NCBI GenBank assembly: GCA_030430565.1
Contig: JAUIKS010000007.1
Coordinates: 289,658-353,657, forward strand
Direction of reading: 5' to 3'
Source of the DNA: Polyangia bacterium
Lineage (GTDB): Bacteria; Myxococcota_A; Polyangia; Nannocystales; Nannocystaceae
DNA: 64,000 nucleotides
Part shown: piece by piece, positions 8,709-16,253 of the stretch
Position numbering within the stretch: position 1 is the first letter of the stretch
Layout of the letters: the number at the start of each line of letters is the position of its first letter
Translations under genes and position numbers: made by a program
Notes under the pieces: model-generated
Told to the model about the DNA's origin: nothing
Database searches by the model: none
Seen by the model: only the letters and a program-made list of their open reading frames with translations

Positions 8709-9971
8709 ATGTCCATGAGGCACGCGCAAGACGAGCTGGTCTGGATCGATAAGAAGGGAGTCGCGCACCCGCTCGGGGAGCTCGCCGCAGAGCGCCTGCG
8801 AGCTCGCGAGGGCGCGTTCCGGATGCTGCCGACGCCTGATCACGTCGTGTTCATGCGCTACACGGGGCACGACGGGCGGCGCGACGCCGAGGACGGCGCG
8901 GTCGTCCGCCTCGCTGGCGAGATCACGGCCCCGGCGGCGCTCTGCGACATCATCGCGATGCTCGCGCAGAGCAACTGGGTCGGCGAACTGCACGTGCGCA
9001 GCGAGGAGACCGTGCGGCGCGTGTTCATCGAGGCCGGGAAGGTCGTCGGCGCCATCACGAACGTAGAGGACGAGCACATCGGCAAGATCCTCTACCGCTT
9101 CGGCGCCATCGATCAGCTGGTCTACAACGAGGTGCTCGCGCGCGCGGGCACGGTCGGGCAGCGCTTCGGCGAGGCCGCGATCGAGATGGGCATCCTGACC
9201 AGCGAGGAGGTCTACTCGTACCTGCGCAAGCAGATCGAGATCATCACGCTGGCGACGCTCAAGGTCGCGGACGGGATGTACTGCTTCCTCGAGGGCTTCG
9301 AGGAGAGCGAGATCCCGTTCCGTCACTCGGAGAGCCTGGGCGCGCTGCTGATGGACGGCGTCACGCAGATGGACGAGATGCGCTACTTCAAGCAGCGCAT
9401 CCCCAGCGTCGACTACGTGCCCGAGCGCGTCGACGACCGCGCCGAGCCCAATGAGTCCCTGCGCGACCTATGGTCGCTGATCGACGGTCACTACAGCATC
9501 GTCGAGCTGAGCCGCGTGCTCGGCTCGTCGGAGTTCGACGCGACCAAGAAGGTGTTTCAGCTGCTGCAGTCCGGGCACGCGCGGATGCTGCCGCCGCGGA
9601 CCCGCGGCGGCCCGCTCGAGGTCATCGAGACCGCGAATGAGGTGCTCAGGCAGATTCACCAGGCCGTCGACACCGTCGGCAAGGGCACGGCGCTGCGGAC
9701 CGCGCTCGAGAACTTCGCCGACGAGGTCTACGAGCTGATGTTCCGCGAGGCGGGCCCCTACGAGAACGGCTCGTTCGAGCCCAAGGCGGTGCTCGACAAC
9801 GTCAGCGTGATCGTCAGCGGCGGCAACGTCGAGAAATTCTTGAAAGAGATGCTCTACGACTACGTCAGCTTCGCGCTGTTCACCGGCGGCAGCCTCGCGC
9901 GACGTGACCGAGAGAACAGCCTCAGCAAGCAGGTCGACTCGTTGATGAGCAAGCTGCGGCCGATCGGCTGA
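8709..9971 (+). CDS. DUF4388 (PATAN-like) signalling protein
   Basis: A 420-aa cytoplasmic protein. Residues about 55-155 match DUF4388, a myxobacteria-rich domain related to PATAN (RLAGEITAPAALCDIIAML, then a basic FIEAGKVVGA strand). A DUF4388/GspE-N-like helical region follows (about 160-230, FGEAAIEMGILTSEEVYSYL), with an unassigned C-terminal half. Such proteins act in gliding, type IV pilus and two-component signalling, but the role here is not known. I chose ATG 8709 over an upstream in-frame start at 8628 because the extra 27 residues are low-quality (Arg/Ser-rich) and lie in the promoter region divergent from the TPR gene. The next gene starts 10 bp after the stop. Confidence 0.75.
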   Translation: MSMRHAQDELVWIDKKGVAHPLGELAAERLRAREGAFRMLPTPDHVVFMRYTGHDGRRDAEDGAVVRLAGEITAPAALCDIIAMLAQSNWVGELHVRSEETVRRVFIEAGKVVGAITNVEDEHIGKILYRFGAIDQLVYNEVLARAGTVGQRFGEAAIEMGILTSEEVYSYLRKQIEIITLATLKVADGMYCFLEGFEESEIPFRHSESLGALLMDGVTQMDEMRYFKQRIPSVDYVPERVDDRAEPNESLRDLWSLIDGHYSIVELSRVLGSSEFDATKKVFQLLQSGHARMLPPRTRGGPLEVIETANEVLRQIHQAVDTVGKGTALRTALENFADEVYELMFREAGPYENGSFEPKAVLDNVSVIVSGGNVEKFLKEMLYDYVSFALFTGGSLARRDRENSLSKQVDSLMSKLRPIG

Positions 9972-9981
9972 TGGTAGTGCC

Positions 9982-11382
9982 GTGACGCGCGCCGAGCCGC
10001 CGACGACGCAGGCCGCCGAACCGGCCCCGGAGCCGGTCGAGAGCGGCGGCGCGCTCGTCCGCGGCCTCGGCCCGATCGCCGCGATCGCGCTCGTCACCGG
10101 CAACATGATCGGCTCCGGGATCTTCGTGATCCCGGCGTCGCTGGCGGAGACGGCGGGGCCGATCGGTCTGCTCGCGTGGGTCATCAACGTCCTCGGCTAC
10201 CTGTGCCTGACGGCGGTGTTCGCCGACCTCGGCGGCGCGTACCCGGTGTCCGGCGGGCTGCAGGTGTTCGCGCGCCGGGCGTTCGGGCCGCTCGCGGGCA
10301 TGGAGGTCGGCTACCTCTACTGGCTGTGCGCGGTGATCGGTAACGCCGCGTTCTTGACCGCCTTCACGGAGTACCTGGTCGTGTTCGTGCCCGCGGCGCA
10401 GGACCCGATGACGGCCTTCCTGATCAGCCAGGCGCTGCTGTGGTCGCTGACGCTGGCGAACGCCTTCGGCGTGCGCGCCGGCGGGATCGTGCAGATCGTG
10501 ACGACGGCGCTCAAGCTGCTGCCGCTGATCATCCTCGGGTGCTTGCTGCTGCCGCACGCCGAGCCCGCCAACCTCGAGCCCTTCGCGCCCGAGGGGGCGG
10601 GCGCGCTGCTGCCCGCGATCTCGCTGGTGTCGTGGATGTTCATCGGCATGGAGTCGATCACGGTGCCGGCGGAGGAGATCCGCGGCGCCGGGCGGACGAT
10701 CAAGCGCTCGGTCTACGGCGGCTTCTTCTTGACCTCGGCCGTCTACGCGCTGGTCTTGTTGGCGATTACCCTCGCGGTGCCAGGCGCGGAGCTCGCTGGC
10801 AACGCGCGCCCGCTCGCGGCGGCGGCGAGCAAGTTCTACGGGCCGGTCGGCGCCTGGATCATCTCGGCGACGGCGTTGATCTCGATCGCCGGGATCCTCA
10901 ACGGCTGGCTGCTCGTCACCAGTCGCATGGCGCACGCGACCGCGCGCGCCGGGCTCGCGCCGGCTTTCCTCGCGCGCTTGAGCCCGGGGCGCGGCACGCC
11001 GGTGCGCGCGCTGATCCTCTCGTCGACGCTGACGGGGCTCTTGGTGCTGCTCTACTTCAGCGGCACGATGCTCGAGATCTACAACTTCATCGCGCTGTTC
11101 TCGACCGCGACCGCGCTCGTCGCCGTGGGCGTCGCCTGCCTCTCGCAGCTCGTGCTGATGCGCCGCGAGCCCGAGCGCTTCTCGACGCGGCAGCGGCGGC
11201 GCGGCGTCGTCACGGCGGTGTTGGGCTTCGCGGTGGTGGTGCTGATGATCCACGGCGCGGGCCTGCGGATCGTGGCGCTGACCGGGCTGTGCATGCTGGG
11301 GCCGACGCCCTACTACCTGTGGCTGCGTCGCAGGTGGCGGCGGCAGGCTCGCGACTACGGTGTCGGGCACGAGACGCGGTAG
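9982..11382 (+). CDS. APC-superfamily amino-acid permease/antiporter
   Basis: A 466-aa inner-membrane protein with about 12 TM helices. The first helix carries GNMIGSGIFVIPASLAE, the unwound substrate-binding GSG motif of the APC fold, closest in style to the AdiC/PotE/CadB basic amino-acid antiporters. It starts with GTG 10 bp after the DUF4388 gene and ends 1 bp before the following hydrolase start, so it is in an operon-like row. No amino-acid decarboxylase is adjacent, so an acid-resistance pairing cannot be claimed. Confidence 0.82.
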   Translation: MTRAEPPTTQAAEPAPEPVESGGALVRGLGPIAAIALVTGNMIGSGIFVIPASLAETAGPIGLLAWVINVLGYLCLTAVFADLGGAYPVSGGLQVFARRAFGPLAGMEVGYLYWLCAVIGNAAFLTAFTEYLVVFVPAAQDPMTAFLISQALLWSLTLANAFGVRAGGIVQIVTTALKLLPLIILGCLLLPHAEPANLEPFAPEGAGALLPAISLVSWMFIGMESITVPAEEIRGAGRTIKRSVYGGFFLTSAVYALVLLAITLAVPGAELAGNARPLAAAASKFYGPVGAWIISATALISIAGILNGWLLVTSRMAHATARAGLAPAFLARLSPGRGTPVRALILSSTLTGLLVLLYFSGTMLEIYNFIALFSTATALVAVGVACLSQLVLMRREPERFSTRQRRRGVVTAVLGFAVVVLMIHGAGLRIVALTGLCMLGPTPYYLWLRRRWRRQARDYGVGHETR

Positions 11383-11383
11383 C

Positions 11384-12484
11384 ATGCGGGCCATGACGCG
11401 CCGCGGCTCGAGTCACAGCAGGTCTCGCAAAACCATCGGCCTGCGCGGACTGGGGCTGGGGCTGGGCCTGGCTACGGCGGTTCTCGTCGCCTGCGCGCCG
11501 GTCGAGGAGTCGAGTCACGACGCGGTCGCGCCAGGAGCCGCTGTCGACATCTCGCCGGCGAGGCCCGCGGAGTCGGCCGAGGTCACGCGCCCGGCCGCGA
11601 CGCGCCATGAGGTCGCCGTCGACGGGCACCCGATCGCGGTCTGGGAGAAGCGCCCCGGGTCAGCGCGACCGCTCGCCGGCGTCTTCGTGCTGGTTCACGG
11701 GCGGACCTGGAGCGGCCTGCCGGACTTCGATCTGCAGGTCCCGGGGGAGCGGCGCTCGTTGATGGACGCGCTGGTCGAGCGCGGCTACGCGACCTACGCC
11801 GTCGACCTGCGCGGCTACGGCGGGACGCCGCGGGACGACACCGGCTGGCTCACGCCCGATCGCGCGGCGCGGGACCTCGCCGGCGTGCTCGAGTGGACCC
11901 AGCAGCGCGAGGCCGGGCTCGGGGCCGGGGCGCGCGGGCCGGCGACCGTGCTCGGCTGGTCGATGGGATCGCTGGTCTCGCAGCTGTGCGCGCAGCGACG
12001 CCCGGAGCTGTTTCGCGAGGTCGTGCTGTTCGGCTACCCGCGCGATCCAGACCGGCGCTACAAGCCGACCCCGGCGGAGACGAAGCCGGAGCGCAGGACC
12101 AACACGGCCGAGGCGGCCGCGTCGGACTTCATCACGAAGGACGTGATCTCGCCGGCGGCGATCAAGGCCTACGTCGATATGTCTCTTAAGGCTGATCCTG
12201 TACGGGTCGACTGGCGCGACCAGGACCAGTTCCACGAGCTCTCGCCGGAGGCGCTGAACGTGCCGACGCTGCTGATCCACGGCGCGCGCGACCCCTACGC
12301 CGGGCTGAAGAGCCAGGCGAAGCTGTTTCGACGGATAGGGCACCCCGACCGCGCGTGGGTCGTGATCCCCGGGGGCGACCACGCGGTGCACCTCGAGGAC
12401 ACGATGAACCGCTTCGTCGACGCGGTGCTCGACTTCGTCGAGCGCCCGCGCGCGCCGCGTCGCGGCGGCGGCCTCGAGCCGTAG
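11384..12484 (+). CDS. Alpha/beta-hydrolase lipoprotein
   Basis: A 366-aa secreted enzyme. A basic n-region and a hydrophobic Leu/Gly helix end in LVAC, a lipobox, so it should be a lipoprotein. The alpha/beta-hydrolase fold is clear: oxyanion HGRTW region, nucleophile elbow GWSMGS, acid in HGARDPY, and catalytic His in GGDHAVH near the C-terminus. All triad members are present. Substrate is unknown (esterase, lipase or haloperoxidase-like). The ATG at 11384 follows the permease stop directly; a second ATG at 11393 is equally possible. A lower-GC stretch begins after this gene. Confidence 0.8.
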   Translation: MRAMTRRGSSHSRSRKTIGLRGLGLGLGLATAVLVACAPVEESSHDAVAPGAAVDISPARPAESAEVTRPAATRHEVAVDGHPIAVWEKRPGSARPLAGVFVLVHGRTWSGLPDFDLQVPGERRSLMDALVERGYATYAVDLRGYGGTPRDDTGWLTPDRAARDLAGVLEWTQQREAGLGAGARGPATVLGWSMGSLVSQLCAQRRPELFREVVLFGYPRDPDRRYKPTPAETKPERRTNTAEAAASDFITKDVISPAAIKAYVDMSLKADPVRVDWRDQDQFHELSPEALNVPTLLIHGARDPYAGLKSQAKLFRRIGHPDRAWVVIPGGDHAVHLEDTMNRFVDAVLDFVERPRAPRRGGGLEP

Positions 12485-12608
12485 CGCGTGCCCGCTGCTC
12501 ATTTACTTCGCCGCGGCGGCCGTCGACGTCAACAGCCTGCAGCGTTCGCGATTGATAACGCCAGCTCCTCATATGGCGGATTGTTTGGAGGTTGGATACA
12601 CTCCTCGC

Positions 12609-13019
12609 GTGTATACGCGCGCCTGTGTCGGTATCGTCGTCAGCCTGCTGTCGCTCTTGACCGCCATGAGCTGCGCCGAAGCGAACACGGTCACGGCGCT
12701 CAATAGCGCCTGCATCTGGTCCGTAGACGACGAGGTCCTCGTTGAAGTCAAATTCCGAGACTGCTTGAGCTCGTCTTGCGACACCCTCGAGGAGACAAGC
12801 TGCGAGCTCACGCGTGAGGATGACGTCATTACGGTGACCGGCGAGGCCGTGATCAGCACGAAAAAAATCGGTCTCAGCCCCTGCACACTCGACTGCGAGC
12901 GCCCCGAAGCGACCTGCTCACTAAAGGTGCCTCCTGGAGAGTACACGGTCCGCGGCGCGTACGATGACGTGGTCATCAACCACCCGCTAGCGGAGAATGC
13001 TGGCACCTGCAGGTTCTGA
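12609..13019 (+). CDS. Small Cys-rich lipoprotein, unknown function
   Basis: 136 aa from the GTG at 12609. A short hydrophobic signal (VGIVVSLLSLLTAMSC) ends in a lipobox-like Cys. The mature part has eight or more further cysteines in paired patterns (DCLSSSCDTLEETSCEL, PCTLDCERPEATCSL), which suggests a disulfide-stabilised surface protein of about 115 residues. I do not recognise the family. Upstream in-frame codons exist to 12552 but would place residues before the signal peptide. Third positions use more A/T than in flanking genes, as in the next few genes. Confidence 0.55.
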   Translation: MYTRACVGIVVSLLSLLTAMSCAEANTVTALNSACIWSVDDEVLVEVKFRDCLSSSCDTLEETSCELTREDDVITVTGEAVISTKKIGLSPCTLDCERPEATCSLKVPPGEYTVRGAYDDVVINHPLAENAGTCRF

Positions 13020-13055
13020 CCGTAGGCGAGCTCTGCTCCGTCCCAGCTCGCGGAG

Positions 13056-14471
13056 CTACCAATCCGGCATATCGTAGGGCTCTGGGGGGCTCACCGGAAG
13101 ATCTGGCGCCCATGGCGGAGGGCTGCCCCCCGGAGACGGGTTGGACGGCGGGGGGGCGGGGTTAGGGGGCGGCTGCGCGTCCTCAGTGATCGCGCGATAG
13201 TAGTTAACTAGATCGATCATCTCCGTAGTAACTCTCACGAACGCCGTTTGATTATTTGTGATGTGTTGGCCTCGTATAACCCCGATGATTCGCGGGTTGT
13301 CCCCAAGAAATGCATAGGGCGCGAGCACGCGGAACGCGGCCGAGCCGCTGGCGCCGGGACCACCTTTGTAACAATGCGTATAAAATCCTCTGTTGGAGAC
13401 GCTCGCTACGTCGCAGGACTCCTTCCAGACTACCCGCTGGAAGTCAGAGTACACGGTGTCAGGGTATCCACAGTACGTGATAAGGTCTCCGGTGAGATCG
13501 TAGGGTCGAGAGAGCAGCAGATAGCCGGGGTGTCCGCCCGGCCACGGGCAGTCGGGGGTCCCGATCGGCATCGACTCGAGGCTGACGACACACCAATCCG
13601 CCTTCCATTTTTTGCTCCCGTCCTCCCACTCTGGGCTCAGCCATATGCTCTCGACTTCGCGAGTGCTCCACGGCTTATATTCGCTCACCCCCTTCGCGTT
13701 TGAGCTGTGGCGCCACGCCGGCGTAAACGTCCGCATTGCCGACGGGTCGATATAATCCTCTTTGTTCCACCAGCCGCGATAGCAGTGCGCGGACGTCAGC
13801 ACGGTACGCAGCCCGACCATCGTCCCGGTGCACTTCGTGACGCCGTCGATCTCGATGCGACCGACGCACCGGTATGGATAGGTGGTGTAGTGGTGATCTT
13901 TCGTGAGCGCTAACGCGTAGTTTATGTAGTCCCCCTTCGAGGGTTGGGGGGCGTTCGAAATCTCCAACCCCGCGCGAGTGATGCCGGCGCCTCGCGCGTA
14001 GGAGTTGTCGAGCCTTATCCGGGCTGGGTCCCAGTGCTTGGTGTGCTTGACGACGAACAGTTGATCGGATTTAGGAAGCACGACGACCGAGATCCCGAGA
14101 TCTGCGCCCGACCGAGCTCCTCGAGGACCCCGCTCTCCCCTGAGCAACTCCGCGATGTAATCGTTGAGCCTCCAGTTGTCGTTTCGTGAGCTGCTTCTGC
14201 CGATATAGATCCACCGTCGGCCGTACACGTCCAAGGCGTCGGTCGTCAGCCCGGGCGCCTCGCTTACTGAGCGCAACCGTCGACTCGTGGGGACATCTCG
14301 CCGCCCGCACGATCGCGACTGGACCCCGCGCGCCGACGCGGGTCGTAGCATTCTCAAGGTGTCGTCGGCCATCGAGCCTACCAGGGCTCCCGTCGAGTCG
14401 CAGCCGCATCGACTCGACGCCTCTCCTCGCAGGCTCGCGGATAAAGTCGCTAGTGTGTCGTCGGGTGCCAC
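13056..14471 (-). CDS. Trypsin-like serine protease with Pro-rich tail
   Basis: A 471-aa protein with an S1-family catalytic domain at about residues 195-430. The triad is readable: His in VLTSAHCY, Asp in KADWCVVSL, and Ser in GGPGASGSAAF. The C-terminal 45 residues are Pro-rich (PPPNPAPPPSN), and the first 150 residues are an unrecognised extension. The start is GTG at 14471, supported by GAGAGG five bases upstream. No Sec signal peptide is visible, which is unusual for this family. It lies about 100 bp downstream of three tandem paralogues on the same strand, so it is probably the last gene of their operon and may process them. Many non-optimal codons (TAT, ATA, AAT) suggest recent transfer. 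Confidence 0.8.
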   Translation of the reverse strand: MAPDDTLATLSASLRGEASSRCGCDSTGALVGSMADDTLRMLRPASARGVQSRSCGRRDVPTSRRLRSVSEAPGLTTDALDVYGRRWIYIGRSSSRNDNWRLNDYIAELLRGERGPRGARSGADLGISVVVLPKSDQLFVVKHTKHWDPARIRLDNSYARGAGITRAGLEISNAPQPSKGDYINYALALTKDHHYTTYPYRCVGRIEIDGVTKCTGTMVGLRTVLTSAHCYRGWWNKEDYIDPSAMRTFTPAWRHSSNAKGVSEYKPWSTREVESIWLSPEWEDGSKKWKADWCVVSLESMPIGTPDCPWPGGHPGYLLLSRPYDLTGDLITYCGYPDTVYSDFQRVVWKESCDVASVSNRGFYTHCYKGGPGASGSAAFRVLAPYAFLGDNPRIIGVIRGQHITNNQTAFVRVTTEMIDLVNYYRAITEDAQPPPNPAPPPSNPSPGGSPPPWAPDLPVSPPEPYDMPDW

Positions 14472-14571
14472 AATGACCTCTCAATATCGATCTTGTTCTC
14501 AGTTGCGCGGGCCATTCGCCGCGTTGGCCTCATAGGTCGCTGGACACGAGCGTAGCTCCACGCGACTCGGG

Positions 14572-14994
14572 TTAGCGGCTCTTTAGAACCAGATCGGCGC
14601 TGATCGTGGCCTGAATGGTCTCGGGCCCCGCGGTGTTCAAGAGGCCTTTGACCTGCACCTGCACGTGGGAGCCGAACGGTTTGGTGATTGTCCGAATCAC
14701 GAGACCAGGTACGGTCGCTGGCGATGTCGGGGTGATCTCTGCCGTCGTCGCCCCGCTGTCGAAGCGAAAATCCACGGCGGGATCTTCGGCGGTGATGCTG
14801 ACCGGGACGATCTGAACTCCGATGACGGTGTCTCCGGTCATCGCGCGCTCGTGTACGCGGACCAGGACCTCTGCGTTCTCGCATTGCGTCAGATCCACGG
14901 ATCGCAGCGCTACGAAACACATGAGGCTTGTGCCTTGCAGCGCGCTGAAGTCGAAGGAGAGCTTGTTCAGGATGTTGATCGTCTTGACGCTCAT
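14572..14994 (-). CDS. Tandem beta-rich paralogue 1 (unknown family)
   Basis: A 140-aa product and the most divergent of three adjacent paralogues. Shared positions include VALRSVDL, AEVLVRVH, VPVSITAEDP, TKPFGSHVQVQVKG and the ending QATISADLVLK. The pattern of alternating hydrophobics and absence of long helices predicts a beta-sandwich. There is no signal peptide. I use ATG 14994; a TTG at 15006 would add four residues. It is separated by 63 bp from the preceding paralogue and precedes the protease gene. Function unknown. Confidence 0.65.
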   Translation of the reverse strand: MSVKTINILNKLSFDFSALQGTSLMCFVALRSVDLTQCENAEVLVRVHERAMTGDTVIGVQIVPVSITAEDPAVDFRFDSGATTAEITPTSPATVPGLVIRTITKPFGSHVQVQVKGLLNTAGPETIQATISADLVLKSR

Positions 14995-15057
14995 GCGCTT
15001 CACCAACCAGCTTGACGATGGCGACCCTCACTCAATTGAGCAGACGCTATCGAGGGT

Positions 15058-15465
15058 TTAGCCCTTGCAAACGAGAGAGACGCTGATCGTCGCGTCGACG
15101 GGGTCCATCGCGGTCGCGCACGTTCCCGACACCTGCAGCTGGATCGCGGCTCCGAACGGCGCTGTCAACGAGGAGAGCTGTAGGGAGCCCGCGGTCGTAC
15201 TCGAGTTGAGCGTCACGGTTGCGACGGCCGCGCCGAGGTAGTCTGTCTCGGGCTCCTCTGGCGTGATCGAGATCGGCTTGGCGACGACCTCCACTGTCGA
15301 GCTCGAGCCGATGTCGACGTCATGGACTCGGACGAGCAGCTCGGCGGTCTCGCCGTAGTCGACCGAGGCCGAGCGGAGCGCGACGGCGGTCACGGTCTGG
15401 CCCAGCTGGATCGCCGTGAAGTTGTATCGGCGTTTCGTGACGAGGTGAGCGGTCTTGATTCCCAT
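15058..15465 (-). CDS. Tandem beta-rich paralogue 2 (unknown family)
   Basis: 135 aa, starting at the ATG 15465 with GGAG seven bases upstream. It aligns along its whole length with the paralogue at 15479-15889: MG-KT start, RR-Y-FT, ALRSASVDYGETAELLVRVH, VVAKPISITPEEPETDYLG, LTAPFGAAIQLQVSG, DATISVSLV. The gap to that gene is 13 bp, so they are co-transcribed. It has no signal sequence or TM segment. The conserved Pro-Glu-Glu-Pro and APFG-AIQL motifs are not ones I can attach to a known family. Confidence 0.7.
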   Translation of the reverse strand: MGIKTAHLVTKRRYNFTAIQLGQTVTAVALRSASVDYGETAELLVRVHDVDIGSSSTVEVVAKPISITPEEPETDYLGAAVATVTLNSSTTAGSLQLSSLTAPFGAAIQLQVSGTCATAMDPVDATISVSLVCKG

Positions 15466-15478
15466 CTGGTTCTCCGTC

Positions 15479-15889
15479 CTAGTCACGCATCACGAGGTCT
15501 ACGCTGATCGTCGCTTTCATCGTCCCGTCGGTGTCGCCCTTGACCCCCTCGACGGTGAGCTGAATCGCGTTGCCGAACGGCGCGGTGAAGGAGTCGAGCA
15601 TGAGGTGCGGGGCGGAGACGCTCGAGTCGATATCCGCGTTGGCGACCTCGCCGCCGAGGAAGTCGGTGTCAGGTTCCTCGGGCGTGAGACTGACGGGTTT
15701 CGCTACGACACGAATCGAGCCGCCGTCCACCGCGTTGGTGTTCGCGTGCACGCGAACGCACAATTCTGCCGTCTCGCCGAGCGAGACTTCAACGGAGCGA
15801 AGCACCGGGACGCTCAAGGTCGTCGCTGTCGCCGAATTCGTGAAATCATACTCTCTGCGCGTGATCAGTGCTTTCGTCTTTGTACCCAT
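15479..15889 (-). CDS. Tandem beta-rich paralogue 3 (first gene of the array)
   Basis: 136 aa, first in the direction of transcription. ATG 15889 has GGAGAG seven bases upstream; longer upstream reading has no good start context. Core motifs are VLRSVEVSLGETAELCVRVH, VVAKPVSLTPEEPDTDFLG, FTAPFGNAIQLTVEG and KATISVDLVM. It is likely a single beta-sandwich domain. The promoter at 16032-16061 would drive all three paralogues and the protease. Small soluble beta proteins in tandem copies, next to a protease and a protein O-glycosyltransferase, could be subunits of a surface or intracellular assembly; that is inference only. Confidence 0.7.
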   Translation of the reverse strand: MGTKTKALITRREYDFTNSATATTLSVPVLRSVEVSLGETAELCVRVHANTNAVDGGSIRVVAKPVSLTPEEPDTDFLGGEVANADIDSSVSAPHLMLDSFTAPFGNAIQLTVEGVKGDTDGTMKATISVDLVMRD

Positions 15890-16253
15890 GCTCTCCGCTT
15901 TCTCTACGAGACATCCAGGCGTCGGGGACGCTCGGTGCACAGCACGAGCTGCAGAGCCGTGCTTTCGAAACGACACGTGCATCCATCGGCCGGCGTGGGC
16001 CTACGGATACTAATATGACTCAATGGACATATTTAAAATCGAGGAGCAGCAACCGTGTCAACAGCTTTTTAGCCGGCTGTGAAGCTTGTGATCTTACTGT
16101 CGCTCTGCGCAAATTATGCGAAGACTGAGTCGGGGGCTCGCGTCACGAGCGTGGCGGCGTCCGCCGCGTAGCTTCGTGCGGAGAACTCCTGGTAACCTGT
16201 CTAAGTGGTCATGTTTGTTTCATGGCCGGTCGACGCCATGAGCGACGGGGCTG
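15890..16253 (-). other. Divergent intergenic region (364 bp), AT-richer than surroundings
   Basis: This region separates the leftward paralogue operon from the rightward TPR-OGT gene. It holds one good minus-strand sigma-70 promoter (16032-16061). I see no clear plus-strand promoter for the OGT gene and no gene in either direction. Confidence 0.6.
16032..16061 (-). promoter_or_regulatory. Sigma-70-type promoter of the paralogue-protease operon
   Basis: On the minus strand TTGACA (16061-16056, a perfect -35) is followed after 18 bp by TTTAAA (16037-16032). The predicted start is near 16025, giving a 5' UTR of about 135 nt to the ATG at 15889. Confidence 0.5.
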
